Origin: Propionivibrio sp.
GTDB taxonomy: Bacteria > Pseudomonadota > Gammaproteobacteria > Burkholderiales > Rhodocyclaceae
Length of the DNA stretch: 12,958 bases
Assembly (NCBI GenBank): GCA_003249625.1
Contig: QKII01000321.1
Coordinates: 1-12,958, forward strand
Direction: 5' to 3'
The translations under genes and the position numbers were made by a program. Below are positions 1-7,665 of this stretch, piece after piece; the first letter of the stretch is position 1; each line of letters starts with the position of its first letter. The notes below the pieces were generated by a model. The model made no database searches, had not been told where the DNA came from, and saw only the letters and a list, made by a program, of their open reading frames with translations.

Positions 1-4
1 TCAT
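1..4 (-). CDS. Probable start codon of a minus-strand gene leaving the left edge
   Basis: Bases 2-4 read ATG on the minus strand. An AGGA Shine-Dalgarno core (bases 11-14 on the plus strand read tcct) lies 6 bases upstream within AAAAGGAATCGGTATG. That is an ideal ribosome binding site in a stretch with no other gene. The gene would be the next one downstream of the SAF-domain oxidoreductase, about 170 bases past its stop, and may share its transcript. Only the start codon is inside the window, so nothing can be said about the product. Confidence 0.45.
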
Positions 5-128
5 ACCGATTCCTTTTCTGAAAGTAATGGAACGAGAACAACACCTGAATCGCTACGCCCCCTCCATTGACGCGTTTGTGCAACCCAGGAAGAAAGACAA
101 CCAAGACAACTGCGCGCAGCCCTGCCCT

Positions 129-152
129 CCGGACCGGATCGATCCCGTCCGG
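129..152. repeat. 24-bp near-perfect palindrome in a 3' / intergenic region
   Basis: The outer arms CCGGAC (129-134) and GTCCGG (147-152) flank a perfect 10-bp palindrome GGATCGATCC (136-145), with one unpaired C on each side (135 and 146). It lies 22 bases beyond the stop of the oxidoreductase and about 125 bases before the probable start at base 4. No T tract follows on the minus strand, so it is not a standard intrinsic terminator. It may be an operator for the next gene or an mRNA-stabilising or processing hairpin. The rest of 1-173 shows nothing else clear. Confidence 0.6.
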
Positions 153-173
153 GGGCTGGTTCGTTATGTTTTC

Positions 174-1526
174 CTACAGTCCGAGTTCCTTGCGGAACAT
201 CGCTTCCATCTCGCGGCGAACGGCAACCGCCTGCTTGGTGGCGTCGTAATCGACGTCGCTCCAGCACACCGGCTTGCCGGCCGGCACGTCGTTCTTCAGC
301 ACCATGTTGTGAGCCAGACCGATCGGCAGTGCGCCGAGCCGAAGCGAATCCGGCGTCTGCATCAATTTGCCGTACACCGTGAACCCGCCCTCGCCATCCA
401 GCTTTTCGCCAGCCTTGAGCGTGCGCTTGGCCGTCGCCGCCACGTCGCCGCGCCATGCGCCTGTCGCGCCGGTAGCCTCGCCGCGCAGGGCAATGGTCGC
501 CACGGAGATTCCAAGTTCCAGACCGATCAGGTGATAGGGCTTGTACATCGCGGCGTAGCGGCCGCTGCTGTCTGTCTTCAGACCATACTGGGCAAAGCAG
601 TCTCGGACATAGTTCGAGGGCGCCTCGAACACCGCATACACACCCCAGCGCAGATCGCGATAGACCGGGCGGCCGTCGCGCTCAATCGACGACACCACCT
701 CGACCATGCCCTTTTGCGGCAGCGTGCCGCCGTCGGCGACCGGGCGCAGGATGTGCGGCAGATCATCGACGCCGCATGGCGGGAACTTGAGGCCGTCGCT
801 CGGTGCGGTCAGGTCACAGCCATTGGCTACCGCGGCCATTTCCAGCGCCGACTTGGTGCCATCGAGGAAGGAGTTGAACATCTGAGCATTGAAATCCCCG
901 CCGGCGACCTGCTCCTCGGAGAAGCCGTAATGCCCCCACACCGTTTCCGGCGTCGATTGATGGTAGATCGGCAGATACTTGGTTCCCTTGCCAGCGCAGA
1001 TGACTTCCATGCCGATCGTCCGAGCCCAGTCGACCAACTCGGCAATCAATGCCGGCTGGTCGCCAGATGCCATCGAGTAGATCACCCCGGCTTCTGCGGC
1101 TTTGCGGGCCAGCAGCGGTCCGGCAAGTACATCTGCCTCGACGTTGACCATGATGATGTGCTTGCGGTTGGCTGAGCAGAGCAGCGCGTGGTGGATACCG
1201 GCGGCGGGACTTCCGGTCGAGTCGATGACGATATCGACGAAGTCGCTGGCGATCATCGCGTCAGCATCGTCGGTAATGAACGTCGTGCCGTCGCGTGCGG
1301 CTTCCTGCAGCGATTTGGCTTCATAGCGCGATGCTTCCCAACCGACACGTGCCAGCGACGCACGTGCCCGGGTCGGCGAAAGATCGGCGACGCAGACGAG
1401 GTGGATGCCCGGCGTACGCGGCGCCTGCGACAAGTACATCGAACCGAATTTGCCGGCACCGATGACGGCCACACGAATCGGTTTTCCAGCGGCACCCCGT
1501 GCCTTGAGTTGTTGAATCAGCGACAT
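174..1526 (-). CDS. NAD(P)-dependent oxidoreductase with C-terminal SAF domain (predicted homoserine dehydrogenase-like, COG4091 type)
   Basis: This 450-residue protein has an N-terminal Rossmann fold: VAVIGAGKFGSMY at about residues 19-31 carries the GxGxxG dinucleotide loop, followed by VCVADLS at 44-50 at the end of the second strand. The central part (residues 120-340) resembles the homoserine-dehydrogenase-like catalytic region, with CAGKGTKYLP at 177-186. The C-terminus (about 345-430), including GLAHNMVLKNDVPAGKPV, fits an SAF domain. The ATG is preceded by ACAGGAG at good spacing. True homoserine dehydrogenase is unlikely, because these SAF proteins usually sit in sugar or polyol catabolic clusters beside kinases and isomerases. 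A cytosolic alcohol or sugar-acid dehydrogenase role is inferred; the substrate is unknown. The gene is divergent from a LysR regulator that probably controls it. Family placement is fairly sure, function is not. Confidence 0.8.
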   Translation of the reverse strand: MSLIQQLKARGAAGKPIRVAVIGAGKFGSMYLSQAPRTPGIHLVCVADLSPTRARASLARVGWEASRYEAKSLQEAARDGTTFITDDADAMIASDFVDIVIDSTGSPAAGIHHALLCSANRKHIIMVNVEADVLAGPLLARKAAEAGVIYSMASGDQPALIAELVDWARTIGMEVICAGKGTKYLPIYHQSTPETVWGHYGFSEEQVAGGDFNAQMFNSFLDGTKSALEMAAVANGCDLTAPSDGLKFPPCGVDDLPHILRPVADGGTLPQKGMVEVVSSIERDGRPVYRDLRWGVYAVFEAPSNYVRDCFAQYGLKTDSSGRYAAMYKPYHLIGLELGISVATIALRGEATGATGAWRGDVAATAKRTLKAGEKLDGEGGFTVYGKLMQTPDSLRLGALPIGLAHNMVLKNDVPAGKPVCWSDVDYDATKQAVAVRREMEAMFRKELGL

Positions 1527-1947
1527 GAAAGACTCCTGTTAAAGAAAAGATGCGGAACGAACGAAACCTGCAAAACTGCTGTTGCTGAAAAAAAGGCAAA
1601 ACGCTCCCCGTGGAACGCCACGAATGGCGTTCTGCTTCAGAAAAAAAATAAATGCGGGGGGGGGAGGCTTGGGCAGCGCTCTGGCCTGCCCTGCCGACGC
1701 TCAGGTCACGAGAACGACAAAGGGCATTCGAAGCGAGGGAAGAACCATCGCGGAATTGTCATGACCGATCGAGTATGGGACCATCGCCATTTCCTTTTCG
1801 CAACCCGGACCCTCCCGAGGGCCCTGTTTGTTATCGACATCGGCCACCTCTGCCGGGCGCCGTCTGTCTCAATGTGGGAGTCATCCTAACAACGGCTTTT
1901 GCGTAAAGGAATGCGAAAAAGGACAAATTGCTTGTGCAAAAAAACCC
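1527..1947. promoter_or_regulatory. 421-bp divergent intergenic region between the oxidoreductase and LysR genes
   Basis: No credible gene is seen here. The region must hold the promoters of both flanking genes, but I cannot pick out convincing -35/-10 pairs. It holds A7 (1588-1594), a perfect dyad (1613-1632), A8 (1641-1648) and G9 (1656-1664). A short dyad TTGC-TTGT-GCAA (1928-1939) lies just before the LysR start codon, where the regulator could bind to repress itself. The A-rich parts contrast sharply with the GC-rich neighbours. Confidence 0.6.
1613..1632. promoter_or_regulatory. Perfect 8-bp inverted repeat, candidate operator
   Basis: GAACGCCA (1613-1620) and TGGCGTTC (1625-1632) are exact reverse complements separated by CGAA. 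The dyad lies about 90 bases upstream of the oxidoreductase start on its strand and about 320 bases upstream of the LysR start. No T tract follows directly on either strand, which argues against a terminator and for a protein-binding site. The binding protein is unknown; the adjacent LysR regulator is the natural candidate, although LysR sites are usually less perfect. Confidence 0.5.
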
Positions 1948-2847
1948 ATGAGTAAATTTGACTGGAACGACCTGCAGGCCTTTCTGGCCCTCGCCCGCGC
2001 CGGACGGCTTACCGTCGCCGCGCAGCAGATGGGCGTCGATCACTCGACCCTGAGCCGGCGGATCGCCGCGCTGGAGGGTGCGATGGGCGTCCCGCTGTTC
2101 GAGCGTCGCAAGGAAGGCTTCGTCCTCACCCCGGAAGGCGGACGACTGGGAGAAGACGCAATGGCTGTGGAGGCGCTGGCACTGCGCATGCGCTCACGCC
2201 TCGAAGATGAATCAGCGGGGCTCACCGGCAAGGTCAGGATCGGCACGCCGGAGGGCTTCGGCACCTACTTCCTGGCACCACGCATCGCCCGTATCAGTGA
2301 TGCTTATCCCGGACTGGAAATCGAACTGGTGGCCAATCCGCGCAACTTCAGCCTCTCCAAACGCGAGGCCGACCTGGCCGTGGGCATGGCCCCGCCGCCA
2401 GACGGCCGCGTCTATGCGCGCAAGTTGGTCGACTACGAACTGGCGCTCTACGCGTCACGGGCCTACTGTGAAAGCCACCCGCCGATCCGCTCACGCGCCG
2501 ACCTCGAGCAGCATCGCTGGGTCGGCTACGTCGAAGACCTGATGTGGACGCAGGAACTGAATTACCTGCCGCAGGTATCCGGCAACATCGCGCCGCCGCT
2601 GCACATCTCGAACGTCATCAGCCAGATGAGCGCCATCACCGGCGGGGCCGGCATCGGCGTGCTGCCGCTGTACATGGCGCGACGTGAGCCGGCGCTGGTG
2701 CGCATCCTCCCCGACGACATCCGGCTGATGCGCGCGTACTGGCTGATCACCCACGCCGACACACGCGACTTCGCCCGGATCAAGCTGATGAGCAGCTTCA
2801 TCGACGAGGAACTGGCCGCGGCAGGCAAGGAATTCTGGCAGGAGTAG
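1948..2847 (+). CDS. LysR-family transcriptional regulator (divergent from the SAF-domain oxidoreductase)
   Basis: This 299-residue protein has typical LysR length. The N-terminal winged helix-turn-helix spans about residues 5-64 (DLQAFLALARAGRLT, then STLSRRIAALE and LFERRKEGFVLTPEG). The periplasmic-binding-protein-like effector domain follows from about residue 92 (GKVRIGTPEGFG) to the end. I chose the ATG at 1948 because MSKFDWNDLQAFL matches the usual family start; the longer frame from 1828 adds 40 residues with no domain. There is no clear Shine-Dalgarno site before this ATG, only an A-rich run, and a small dyad TTGC-TTGT-GCAA overlaps the spot. LysR proteins generally regulate the divergent neighbour, here the oxidoreductase, in response to a small-molecule inducer. 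The inducer is unknown. Confidence 0.9.
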   Translation: MSKFDWNDLQAFLALARAGRLTVAAQQMGVDHSTLSRRIAALEGAMGVPLFERRKEGFVLTPEGGRLGEDAMAVEALALRMRSRLEDESAGLTGKVRIGTPEGFGTYFLAPRIARISDAYPGLEIELVANPRNFSLSKREADLAVGMAPPPDGRVYARKLVDYELALYASRAYCESHPPIRSRADLEQHRWVGYVEDLMWTQELNYLPQVSGNIAPPLHISNVISQMSAITGGAGIGVLPLYMARREPALVRILPDDIRLMRAYWLITHADTRDFARIKLMSSFIDEELAAAGKEFWQE

Positions 2848-2857
2848 AACTCACCAC

Positions 2858-2875
2858 GGGCGGTGCCTGCCGCCC
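2858..2875. terminator. Hairpin between convergent genes, possible weak bidirectional terminator
   Basis: GGGCGG (2858-2863) and CCGCCC (2870-2875) can form a 6-bp GC stem with a 6-base loop. It lies in the 34-bp gap where the LysR gene and the glutaredoxin gene converge. No T tract follows on either strand, so efficient intrinsic termination is doubtful. Confidence 0.3.
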
Positions 2876-2881
2876 TCGCCA

Positions 2882-3205
2882 TCAATCGGGCGCGGCGATG
2901 CCTTCAAGCAACTGCTTCAATTCGCCGCTCTGATACATCTCGCGCATGATGTCGCAGCCACCGATGAATTCGCCGCGGATATACAGCTGCGGGATCGTCG
3001 GCCAGTCGGAGAAAATCTTCACCCCCTCGCGGATCTCCGGCTCTTCGAGCACGTTGACGCTGAAAAACAGAGGCAAGTTGCACGCCTGCAAGATCTGCAC
3101 CGCAGTCGCCGAAAAACCGCACATCGGTGCGCGCGGGGTCCCCTTCATGTAGAGCACCACCGGGTTGTTCGTTACCTGCTCCTTGATGACTTTTTGAACA
3201 TCCAT
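2882..3205 (-). CDS. grxD: Monothiol glutaredoxin, CGFS type (Grx4/GrxD)
   Basis: This 107-residue protein has normal length for a single-domain CGFS glutaredoxin. Key features are K21 and the active site C29-GFS in KGTPRAPMCGFS (residues 21-32), the cis-Pro segment WPTIPQLY (68-75) and GGCD (82-85), all used to bind glutathione. Members bind a [2Fe-2S] cluster between two monomers and glutathione, and pass it to Fe-S apoproteins in the cytosol, often with BolA partners. The ATG at 3205 has AGAGGT just upstream and gives the family N-terminus MDVQKVIKEQ; the extended frame up to 3325 overlaps prmC and is rejected. It is the last gene of the hemA-prfA-prmC-grxD run, 31 bases after prmC. Confidence 0.93.
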   Translation of the reverse strand: MDVQKVIKEQVTNNPVVLYMKGTPRAPMCGFSATAVQILQACNLPLFFSVNVLEEPEIREGVKIFSDWPTIPQLYIRGEFIGGCDIMREMYQSGELKQLLEGIAAPD

Positions 3206-3236
3206 TCGAAACCTCTTTTTAGAAATAAACGACACA

Positions 3237-4085
3237 TCAGGCGCCTGTCCAGCGCCCGCCGCTGACCCGCTCGATGCCCGCATCGTCGCGCCACGAGGCA
3301 ACATCGACGAAGCCTGCCGCAACAAGCAATCCGCGCACTTCGACCGCCTGATCGTAGCCGTGTTCCATCAGCAGCCAACCCCCGGCCCGCAAATGCGCTG
3401 GCGCGCCCGCGACAATGCGCCGGACGCAGGCCAGGCCGTCGCCGCCGGCAACACCGTCGGTCAACGCCCCACGCGGCTCGAAAGGCAGGCCGTTCAGCAG
3501 CAGATGTGGATCGCCTTCGACGACGTACGGCGGATTGGAGACGACAAGATCGAAGTGTTCATCGCCGAGCGGAGCAAACCAGTCGCCCTCGACAAAGCGC
3601 ACCGACAGGCCATGAGCTTCCGCGTTGGCGCGCGCCAGGGCAAGCGCTTCCGTCGAAACGTCCGTAGCAGTCAGGTGGGCCTTCGGGCAACGCCTCGCCA
3701 GCGAAACCGCGACGATGCCGGAGCCGGTGCCCAGATCAACGATACACGGGCTTTCGAAAGATCGTGCCCGCTCGGCGGCCACATCGACCAGCACGCCGGT
3801 ATCCGGCCGCGGGATCAGCACCGCCGGCGTAACCCGAAACTCCAGGTCGCCGAACCAGGCACTGCCGACCAGATAGGCCAGCGGTTCGCCATCTGCACGA
3901 CGAGCAACCAGCACCTCGAATGCGGCGGCCTGCGCCGCGCTCAGCGGGCGCTCGGGATGGGCAATCAGATCGGAATGGCGACAACCGCAGACATGTTCAA
4001 GCAACAGGCGCGCGTCGAGCCGGTCGATGCGCTGCGATGCCTGCCGCCACGCCTCGCCAAGGCTTGCCCCCGCCGCCGCGGTCAT
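3237..4085 (-). CDS. prmC: Peptide chain release factor N5-glutamine methyltransferase PrmC (HemK)
   Basis: This 282-residue cytosolic enzyme transfers a methyl group from S-adenosylmethionine to the glutamine of the GGQ motif in release factors 1 and 2, which speeds peptide release. The N-terminal helical release-factor-binding part spans about residues 1-85. The methyltransferase domain has IPRPDT (91-96), the SAM loop DLGTGSG (117-123) and the catalytic NPPY (184-187). Length matches the family. The start codon overlaps the prfA stop (ATGA, 4082-4085), so the enzyme is translationally coupled to its own substrate gene, an arrangement common in proteobacteria. The older name HemK came from its position next to hemA. 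Confidence 0.95.
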   Translation of the reverse strand: MTAAAGASLGEAWRQASQRIDRLDARLLLEHVCGCRHSDLIAHPERPLSAAQAAAFEVLVARRADGEPLAYLVGSAWFGDLEFRVTPAVLIPRPDTGVLVDVAAERARSFESPCIVDLGTGSGIVAVSLARRCPKAHLTATDVSTEALALARANAEAHGLSVRFVEGDWFAPLGDEHFDLVVSNPPYVVEGDPHLLLNGLPFEPRGALTDGVAGGDGLACVRRIVAGAPAHLRAGGWLLMEHGYDQAVEVRGLLVAAGFVDVASWRDDAGIERVSGGRWTGA

Positions 4086-5164
4086 TCCCCGTCGGCCAAT
4101 GCCGCCAGCTGTTCGGCCTGATGTTCGGTCGTCAACGCGTCGACCACTTCATCGAGATCGCCGTCCATGATCGCGTCGATCTTGTACAGCGTCAGGTTGA
4201 TGCGGTGATCGGTCACCCGTCCCTGCGGGAAGTTGTAGGTGCGGATGCGTTCGGAACGATCACCGCTGCCGATGAGGCTCTTGCGCGTCGAAGCAATCTT
4301 GGCGTGCTGCTCGCGCTCCTGCGCATCGCGAATGCGTGCAACGAGCACGGCCATGGCCTGCGCCTTGTTCTGATGCTGCGAGCGGCCGTCCTGACATTCG
4401 ACGACGATGCCGGTCGGCATGTGGGTGATGCGCACAGCGGAGTCGGTCTTGTTGATGTGCTGACCACCGGCACCGGATGCGCGGAAGGTGTCGATGCGAA
4501 TATCCGCCGGGTTGATCTGCACATCTTCCAGCTCGTCTGCTTCCGGCATCACCGCGACGGTACACGCCGATGTGTGCACGCGCCCCTGCGATTCGGTTTC
4601 CGGCACACGCTGCACGCGATGGCCGCCCGACTCGAACTTGAGTTTGGAATACACGCCGGAACCGGCAATGCGGGCGATAACTTCCTTGTATCCCCCCAGC
4701 TCCGACTCGTTGGCTGAGACCACCTCGACCTGCCAGCGCCGACGCTCTGCGTAGCGGGTGTACATGCGGAACAGGTTGCCGGCGAACAGCGCTGATTCGT
4801 CTCCACCCGTGCCGGCGCGAATTTCCAGGAAGATGTTGCGTTCGTCGTTGGCGTCTTTCGGTAGCAGCAGCTTCTGCAGTTCCAGCTCGATTTCCGGCAG
4901 GCGCTCCTTTGCCGATTTCATTTCCTCCTCGGCCAGTTCCTTCATTTCCGGATCGGCCATCATCTCCAGCGCCGAGGCGAGGTCGGCCTCGGTCTGCTGC
5001 CAGTCCTTGTACAACGCGACGACCGGACCGAGTTCGGCATGTTCGCGGGTCATCTTGCGGAACTGGTCCATATCGCGCGTCGCGTCGCCGCTGGCCAGGA
5101 TGCGGTCGAGTTCGTCGAGACGGCCGACGAGGCTCTCCAGTTTGTCACGAATGCTCTGTTTCAT
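4082..5164 (-). CDS. prfA: Peptide chain release factor 1 (RF1)
   Basis: This 360-residue protein matches the Escherichia coli length. It recognises the UAA and UAG stop codons on the ribosome and triggers hydrolysis of peptidyl-tRNA. The coiled-coil domain 1 covers about residues 1-100. The stop-codon-reading PxT motif appears as PET at 188-190 ([10 protein letters not shown]), where E. coli has PAT. The GGQ motif lies at 233-235 in [18 protein letters not shown] and contains the glutamine that PrmC methylates. The gene starts 6 bases after hemA ends and overlaps prmC by ATGA, so the three are almost certainly one operon. Identification is certain. Confidence 0.97.
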   Translation of the reverse strand: MKQSIRDKLESLVGRLDELDRILASGDATRDMDQFRKMTREHAELGPVVALYKDWQQTEADLASALEMMADPEMKELAEEEMKSAKERLPEIELELQKLLLPKDANDERNIFLEIRAGTGGDESALFAGNLFRMYTRYAERRRWQVEVVSANESELGGYKEVIARIAGSGVYSKLKFESGGHRVQRVPETESQGRVHTSACTVAVMPEADELEDVQINPADIRIDTFRASGAGGQHINKTDSAVRITHMPTGIVVECQDGRSQHQNKAQAMAVLVARIRDAQEREQHAKIASTRKSLIGSGDRSERIRTYNFPQGRVTDHRINLTLYKIDAIMDGDLDEVVDALTTEHQAEQLAALADGE

Positions 5165-5170
5165 AATCGC

Positions 5171-6424
5171 TCAATGGGGTTCGCGGTGCAGATTGAACAG
5201 CCGGGTCACAAGCGCCGGCATTTCGCCGTGCGGACTTTCCGACTGGCTCAGTGCCTGGGTCGGGGCATGCAGGAATTTGTTGGTCAGGCGGTGCGACAAC
5301 TGTTCCAGCACAGCGGCAGGGTCATCCCCCCTGGCCAGAAGCTTCTGGGCGTGCTCGATCTCGTGTCGGCGCATCCGCTCGGCATTGTCGCGCAGCGACC
5401 GAATCAGCGGCACGCTTTCGCGCGTCTGCAGCCAGTGCAGGAAATCCTCGACACGCCCGTCAACGATCGCCTCTGCATCGACAACCGCCGACTGCCGCGA
5501 TTCGAGTCCGGATTCGACGATCTGCGCAAGATCGTCGACGGTATAAAGAAATACATCGTCGAGTTGCCCGACTTCGACTTCCACGTCACGCGGCACGGCC
5601 AGGTCGACCATGAAAATCGGGCGATGGCGTCGCGCACGGACCGCACGCTCAACCAGTCCGAGCCCGAGAATCGGCAGCTGGCTGGCAGTGCAGGAAATGA
5701 CGATATCGAATTCGGCAAGACGCCCGGCGACATCTTCGAGGCGGATTGCCGTGGCACCGAATTTCGCGGCCATCTCCCGCCCGCGATCGACCGTTCGGTT
5801 TGCGATGACGATCTGCTTTGGCCGCTGCGCTGCGAAGTGCGTCGCGCACAAGCCGATCATCTCGCCGGCGCCGATGAACAGGATGCGTTGTTCGGCGATG
5901 CTGCCGAAGATACGTTCGGCCAGATGTACCGACGCAGCCGCCATCGAGACGATGTTCGCACCAATCGCCGTGGTCGAGCGTACATCCTTGGCAACAGAGA
6001 AAGACTGCTGGAACAGCTTGTTCAGAATCGTTCCGAGGGAACCGGCTTCGCGGGCGATGCGCACCGCCTCCTTCATCTGACCGAGGATCTGCGGCTCGCC
6101 GAGCACCATCGAGTCAAGGCCGCTGGCCACGCGAAAGGCGTGCCGGACAGCAGCCCGCTCCGGGTGCGCGTAGAGATACGGCTCGATCTCGCCAAAAGGC
6201 ACCTGGCGATATTCGGCCAGCCAGCGCACCGCTGCCTGCGGATCGTCGGCCTGGCAGTAAAGCTCTGTCCGGTTGCAGGTCGACAGAATAGCCGCCTCCA
6301 TGACCCTGCCACTCCCCGACAGATCTCCCAGCGCCCGACGCAACTCCTCGGCATGGAAGGCCACCTGCTCGCGCACCGTGAGCGGCGCCGTGCGGTGGTT
6401 GATACCGAGAGTGAAAAGCGCCAT
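5171..6424 (-). CDS. hemA: Glutamyl-tRNA reductase (first step of C5 heme synthesis)
   Basis: This 417-residue enzyme reduces glutamyl-tRNA(Glu) with NADPH to glutamate-1-semialdehyde, the committed step of tetrapyrrole synthesis in bacteria using the C5 route. The catalytic cysteine is C50 in [10 protein letters not shown] (48-57). The signature [17 protein letters not shown] lies at about 102-118. The NADPH-binding loop is GAGEM (185-189) in [12 protein letters not shown], and a C-terminal helical dimerisation domain follows from about residue 310. The N-terminus [15 protein letters not shown] is canonical and fixes the start. It is the first gene of the hemA-prfA-prmC-grxD operon, with a promoter-like extended -10 located 54 bases upstream. 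Confidence 0.97.
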   Translation of the reverse strand: MALFTLGINHRTAPLTVREQVAFHAEELRRALGDLSGSGRVMEAAILSTCNRTELYCQADDPQAAVRWLAEYRQVPFGEIEPYLYAHPERAAVRHAFRVASGLDSMVLGEPQILGQMKEAVRIAREAGSLGTILNKLFQQSFSVAKDVRSTTAIGANIVSMAAASVHLAERIFGSIAEQRILFIGAGEMIGLCATHFAAQRPKQIVIANRTVDRGREMAAKFGATAIRLEDVAGRLAEFDIVISCTASQLPILGLGLVERAVRARRHRPIFMVDLAVPRDVEVEVGQLDDVFLYTVDDLAQIVESGLESRQSAVVDAEAIVDGRVEDFLHWLQTRESVPLIRSLRDNAERMRRHEIEHAQKLLARGDDPAAVLEQLSHRLTNKFLHAPTQALSQSESPHGEMPALVTRLFNLHREPH

Positions 6425-6477
6425 GCCGTTGATTCTGGGGAAAGTAACGAAGACCGGAGGCCCGGAGGAAGGCCGCG

Positions 6478-6504
6478 ATTATAACATTGCGACTCCCGCG
6501 CCAA
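6478..6504 (-). promoter_or_regulatory. Probable sigma-70 promoter of the hemA operon, extended -10
   Basis: On the minus strand TGTTATAAT (plus-strand 6478-6486) gives a consensus TATAAT hexamer with an upstream TGn extension. A weak -35 candidate TTGGCG (6499-6504) stands 15 bases away, shorter than ideal; the extended -10 would compensate. Transcription should begin near 6471, giving a 5' untranslated region of roughly 45-50 bases ahead of the hemA ATG. It lies in the gap between the ligase stop (6532) and hemA, where no terminator is visible, so read-through from the upstream operon is also possible. Confidence 0.7.
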
Positions 6505-6531
6505 CCCTTGCCGCGCCGTTCGCAGCGAGGC

Positions 6532-7665
6532 TCAAGCAAGCGTGCGGATGTCGCGAAAACGCGCGGCGGAATCGTGCACCACGTCATGCAGATTCCGGTG
6601 CGCATTCATGCGTTCGCGCAACCAGTCGGCGTCGGAAGGCCCCGCAACGAGAGCCTGGCGCAAGACGTCGAGCCAGCGCTGACAGCCCAGCGCCTCCGCC
6701 TCTTCCCGCAGACTGTCCAGCAGGGCATCAAGCCGTTCCCGCAGGGGGAACTGGCGCCGCCTATCAGGGCAAGAGATCTGTGCATCGAGGCCGTAGCGGC
6801 ATGCCTGAAACTTGTTGTAGCGTGCCACCAGCAACGCACGTGCGGAATCGAACGGCGGCCGCTCCCGGAGAAGAAACCGGCACAGACATTGCGCCAACGC
6901 TGCAAGCGCTGCTGCCCTGACGATGCTCAACGGCGTATCGCAGACGCGAATCTCGACAGTTCCGTATTCCGGCTTCGGCCGGACATCCCAGTACAGATCC
7001 TTGATGCTGCCAACAATGCCGCAATCGTGGAGAAATTCGTAGAGACCCAGGAAATCATTCCAGTCGCTCAGCACCGGACACTGTCCGCTGAGCGGGAAGG
7101 CCGAGACGGCATTCAGCCGCGCCGACTGGAAGAAGGAATCGACACCGTCGACATAGGGCGATGAAGCCGACAATGCGATGAAAAACGGCACGTACGGACC
7201 AAGGGCCTGCGTCAGCCAGACCGCTTCATCAGCGGAGGCACAACCGATGTGGATATGCTGCCCAAAGACGGTGAACTGCTTGGACAAATAGCCGTAGCGC
7301 TCATAGTTGGCCTTGTAGCGATCCCCCGGGGAGATCCGGCGCTCCGGCCAGGCATGGAAGGGATGGGTACCGCCGCCGCAGATGGCGATGTTGTTGCGGG
7401 CGCATTGTTCCACCAGAGCACCCCGCATGACATCGAGGTCCTCGACGATCTCATCGACCGTGTCGTGTGCCGCCGTATTGATCTCGATCATGCTCTCGGT
7501 AATTTCCAGCTTTACGTCCCCATGCGCCGGATCGAACTCAAGCACGCGCAGAAGGTCGGTCGCACCGCGCGTCAGATCGAAATCCCGTGTAGCCAGGAGC
7601 TGCAGTTCCAGTTCAACGCCAAGCGTCAGCGGTTCGCTTGATTTGAATTCCAGCCGTGCGCTCAT
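6532..7665 (-). CDS. YbdK-family carboxylate-amine ligase (glutamate-cysteine ligase type 2, GCS2)
   Basis: This 377-residue protein is close in length to E. coli YbdK (about 372). It shows GVELELQLL (16-24), the acidic metal/ATP segment of GCS2 ligases, GGGTHPF (97-103), GQHIHIG (135-141) and WDVRPKPEYGTVEIRVCDTP farther on. The family joins a carboxylate, classically the gamma-carboxyl of glutamate, to an amine using ATP. E. coli YbdK has only weak glutamate-cysteine ligase activity in vitro, so the real amine is uncertain. Its start overlaps the antiporter stop (ATGA, 7662-7665), implying coupled translation, and a gamma-glutamyl hydrolase homologue lies at the head of the same strand run. 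A dedicated gamma-glutamyl compound is a reasonable guess; glutathione is the alternative. Confidence 0.88.
   Translation of the reverse strand: MSARLEFKSSEPLTLGVELELQLLATRDFDLTRGATDLLRVLEFDPAHGDVKLEITESMIEINTAAHDTVDEIVEDLDVMRGALVEQCARNNIAICGGGTHPFHAWPERRISPGDRYKANYERYGYLSKQFTVFGQHIHIGCASADEAVWLTQALGPYVPFFIALSASSPYVDGVDSFFQSARLNAVSAFPLSGQCPVLSDWNDFLGLYEFLHDCGIVGSIKDLYWDVRPKPEYGTVEIRVCDTPLSIVRAAALAALAQCLCRFLLRERPPFDSARALLVARYNKFQACRYGLDAQISCPDRRRQFPLRERLDALLDSLREEAEALGCQRWLDVLRQALVAGPSDADWLRERMNAHRNLHDVVHDSAARFRDIRTLA

Noticed and set aside
1828..1947. N-terminal extension of the first LysR protein to 1828
   Set aside because: The added 40 residues are not part of the LysR fold, and the ATG at 1948 gives the normal family start.
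3206..3325. N-terminal extension of the glutaredoxin to an upstream ATG at 3325
   Set aside because: It would overlap prmC by nearly 90 bases and add residues with no family match; the ATG at 3205 has its own AGAGGT site.
5039..6484. 481-codon plus-strand ORF
   Set aside because: It lies antisense to hemA and the start of prfA, which are unmistakable; its composition is that of an antisense shadow.
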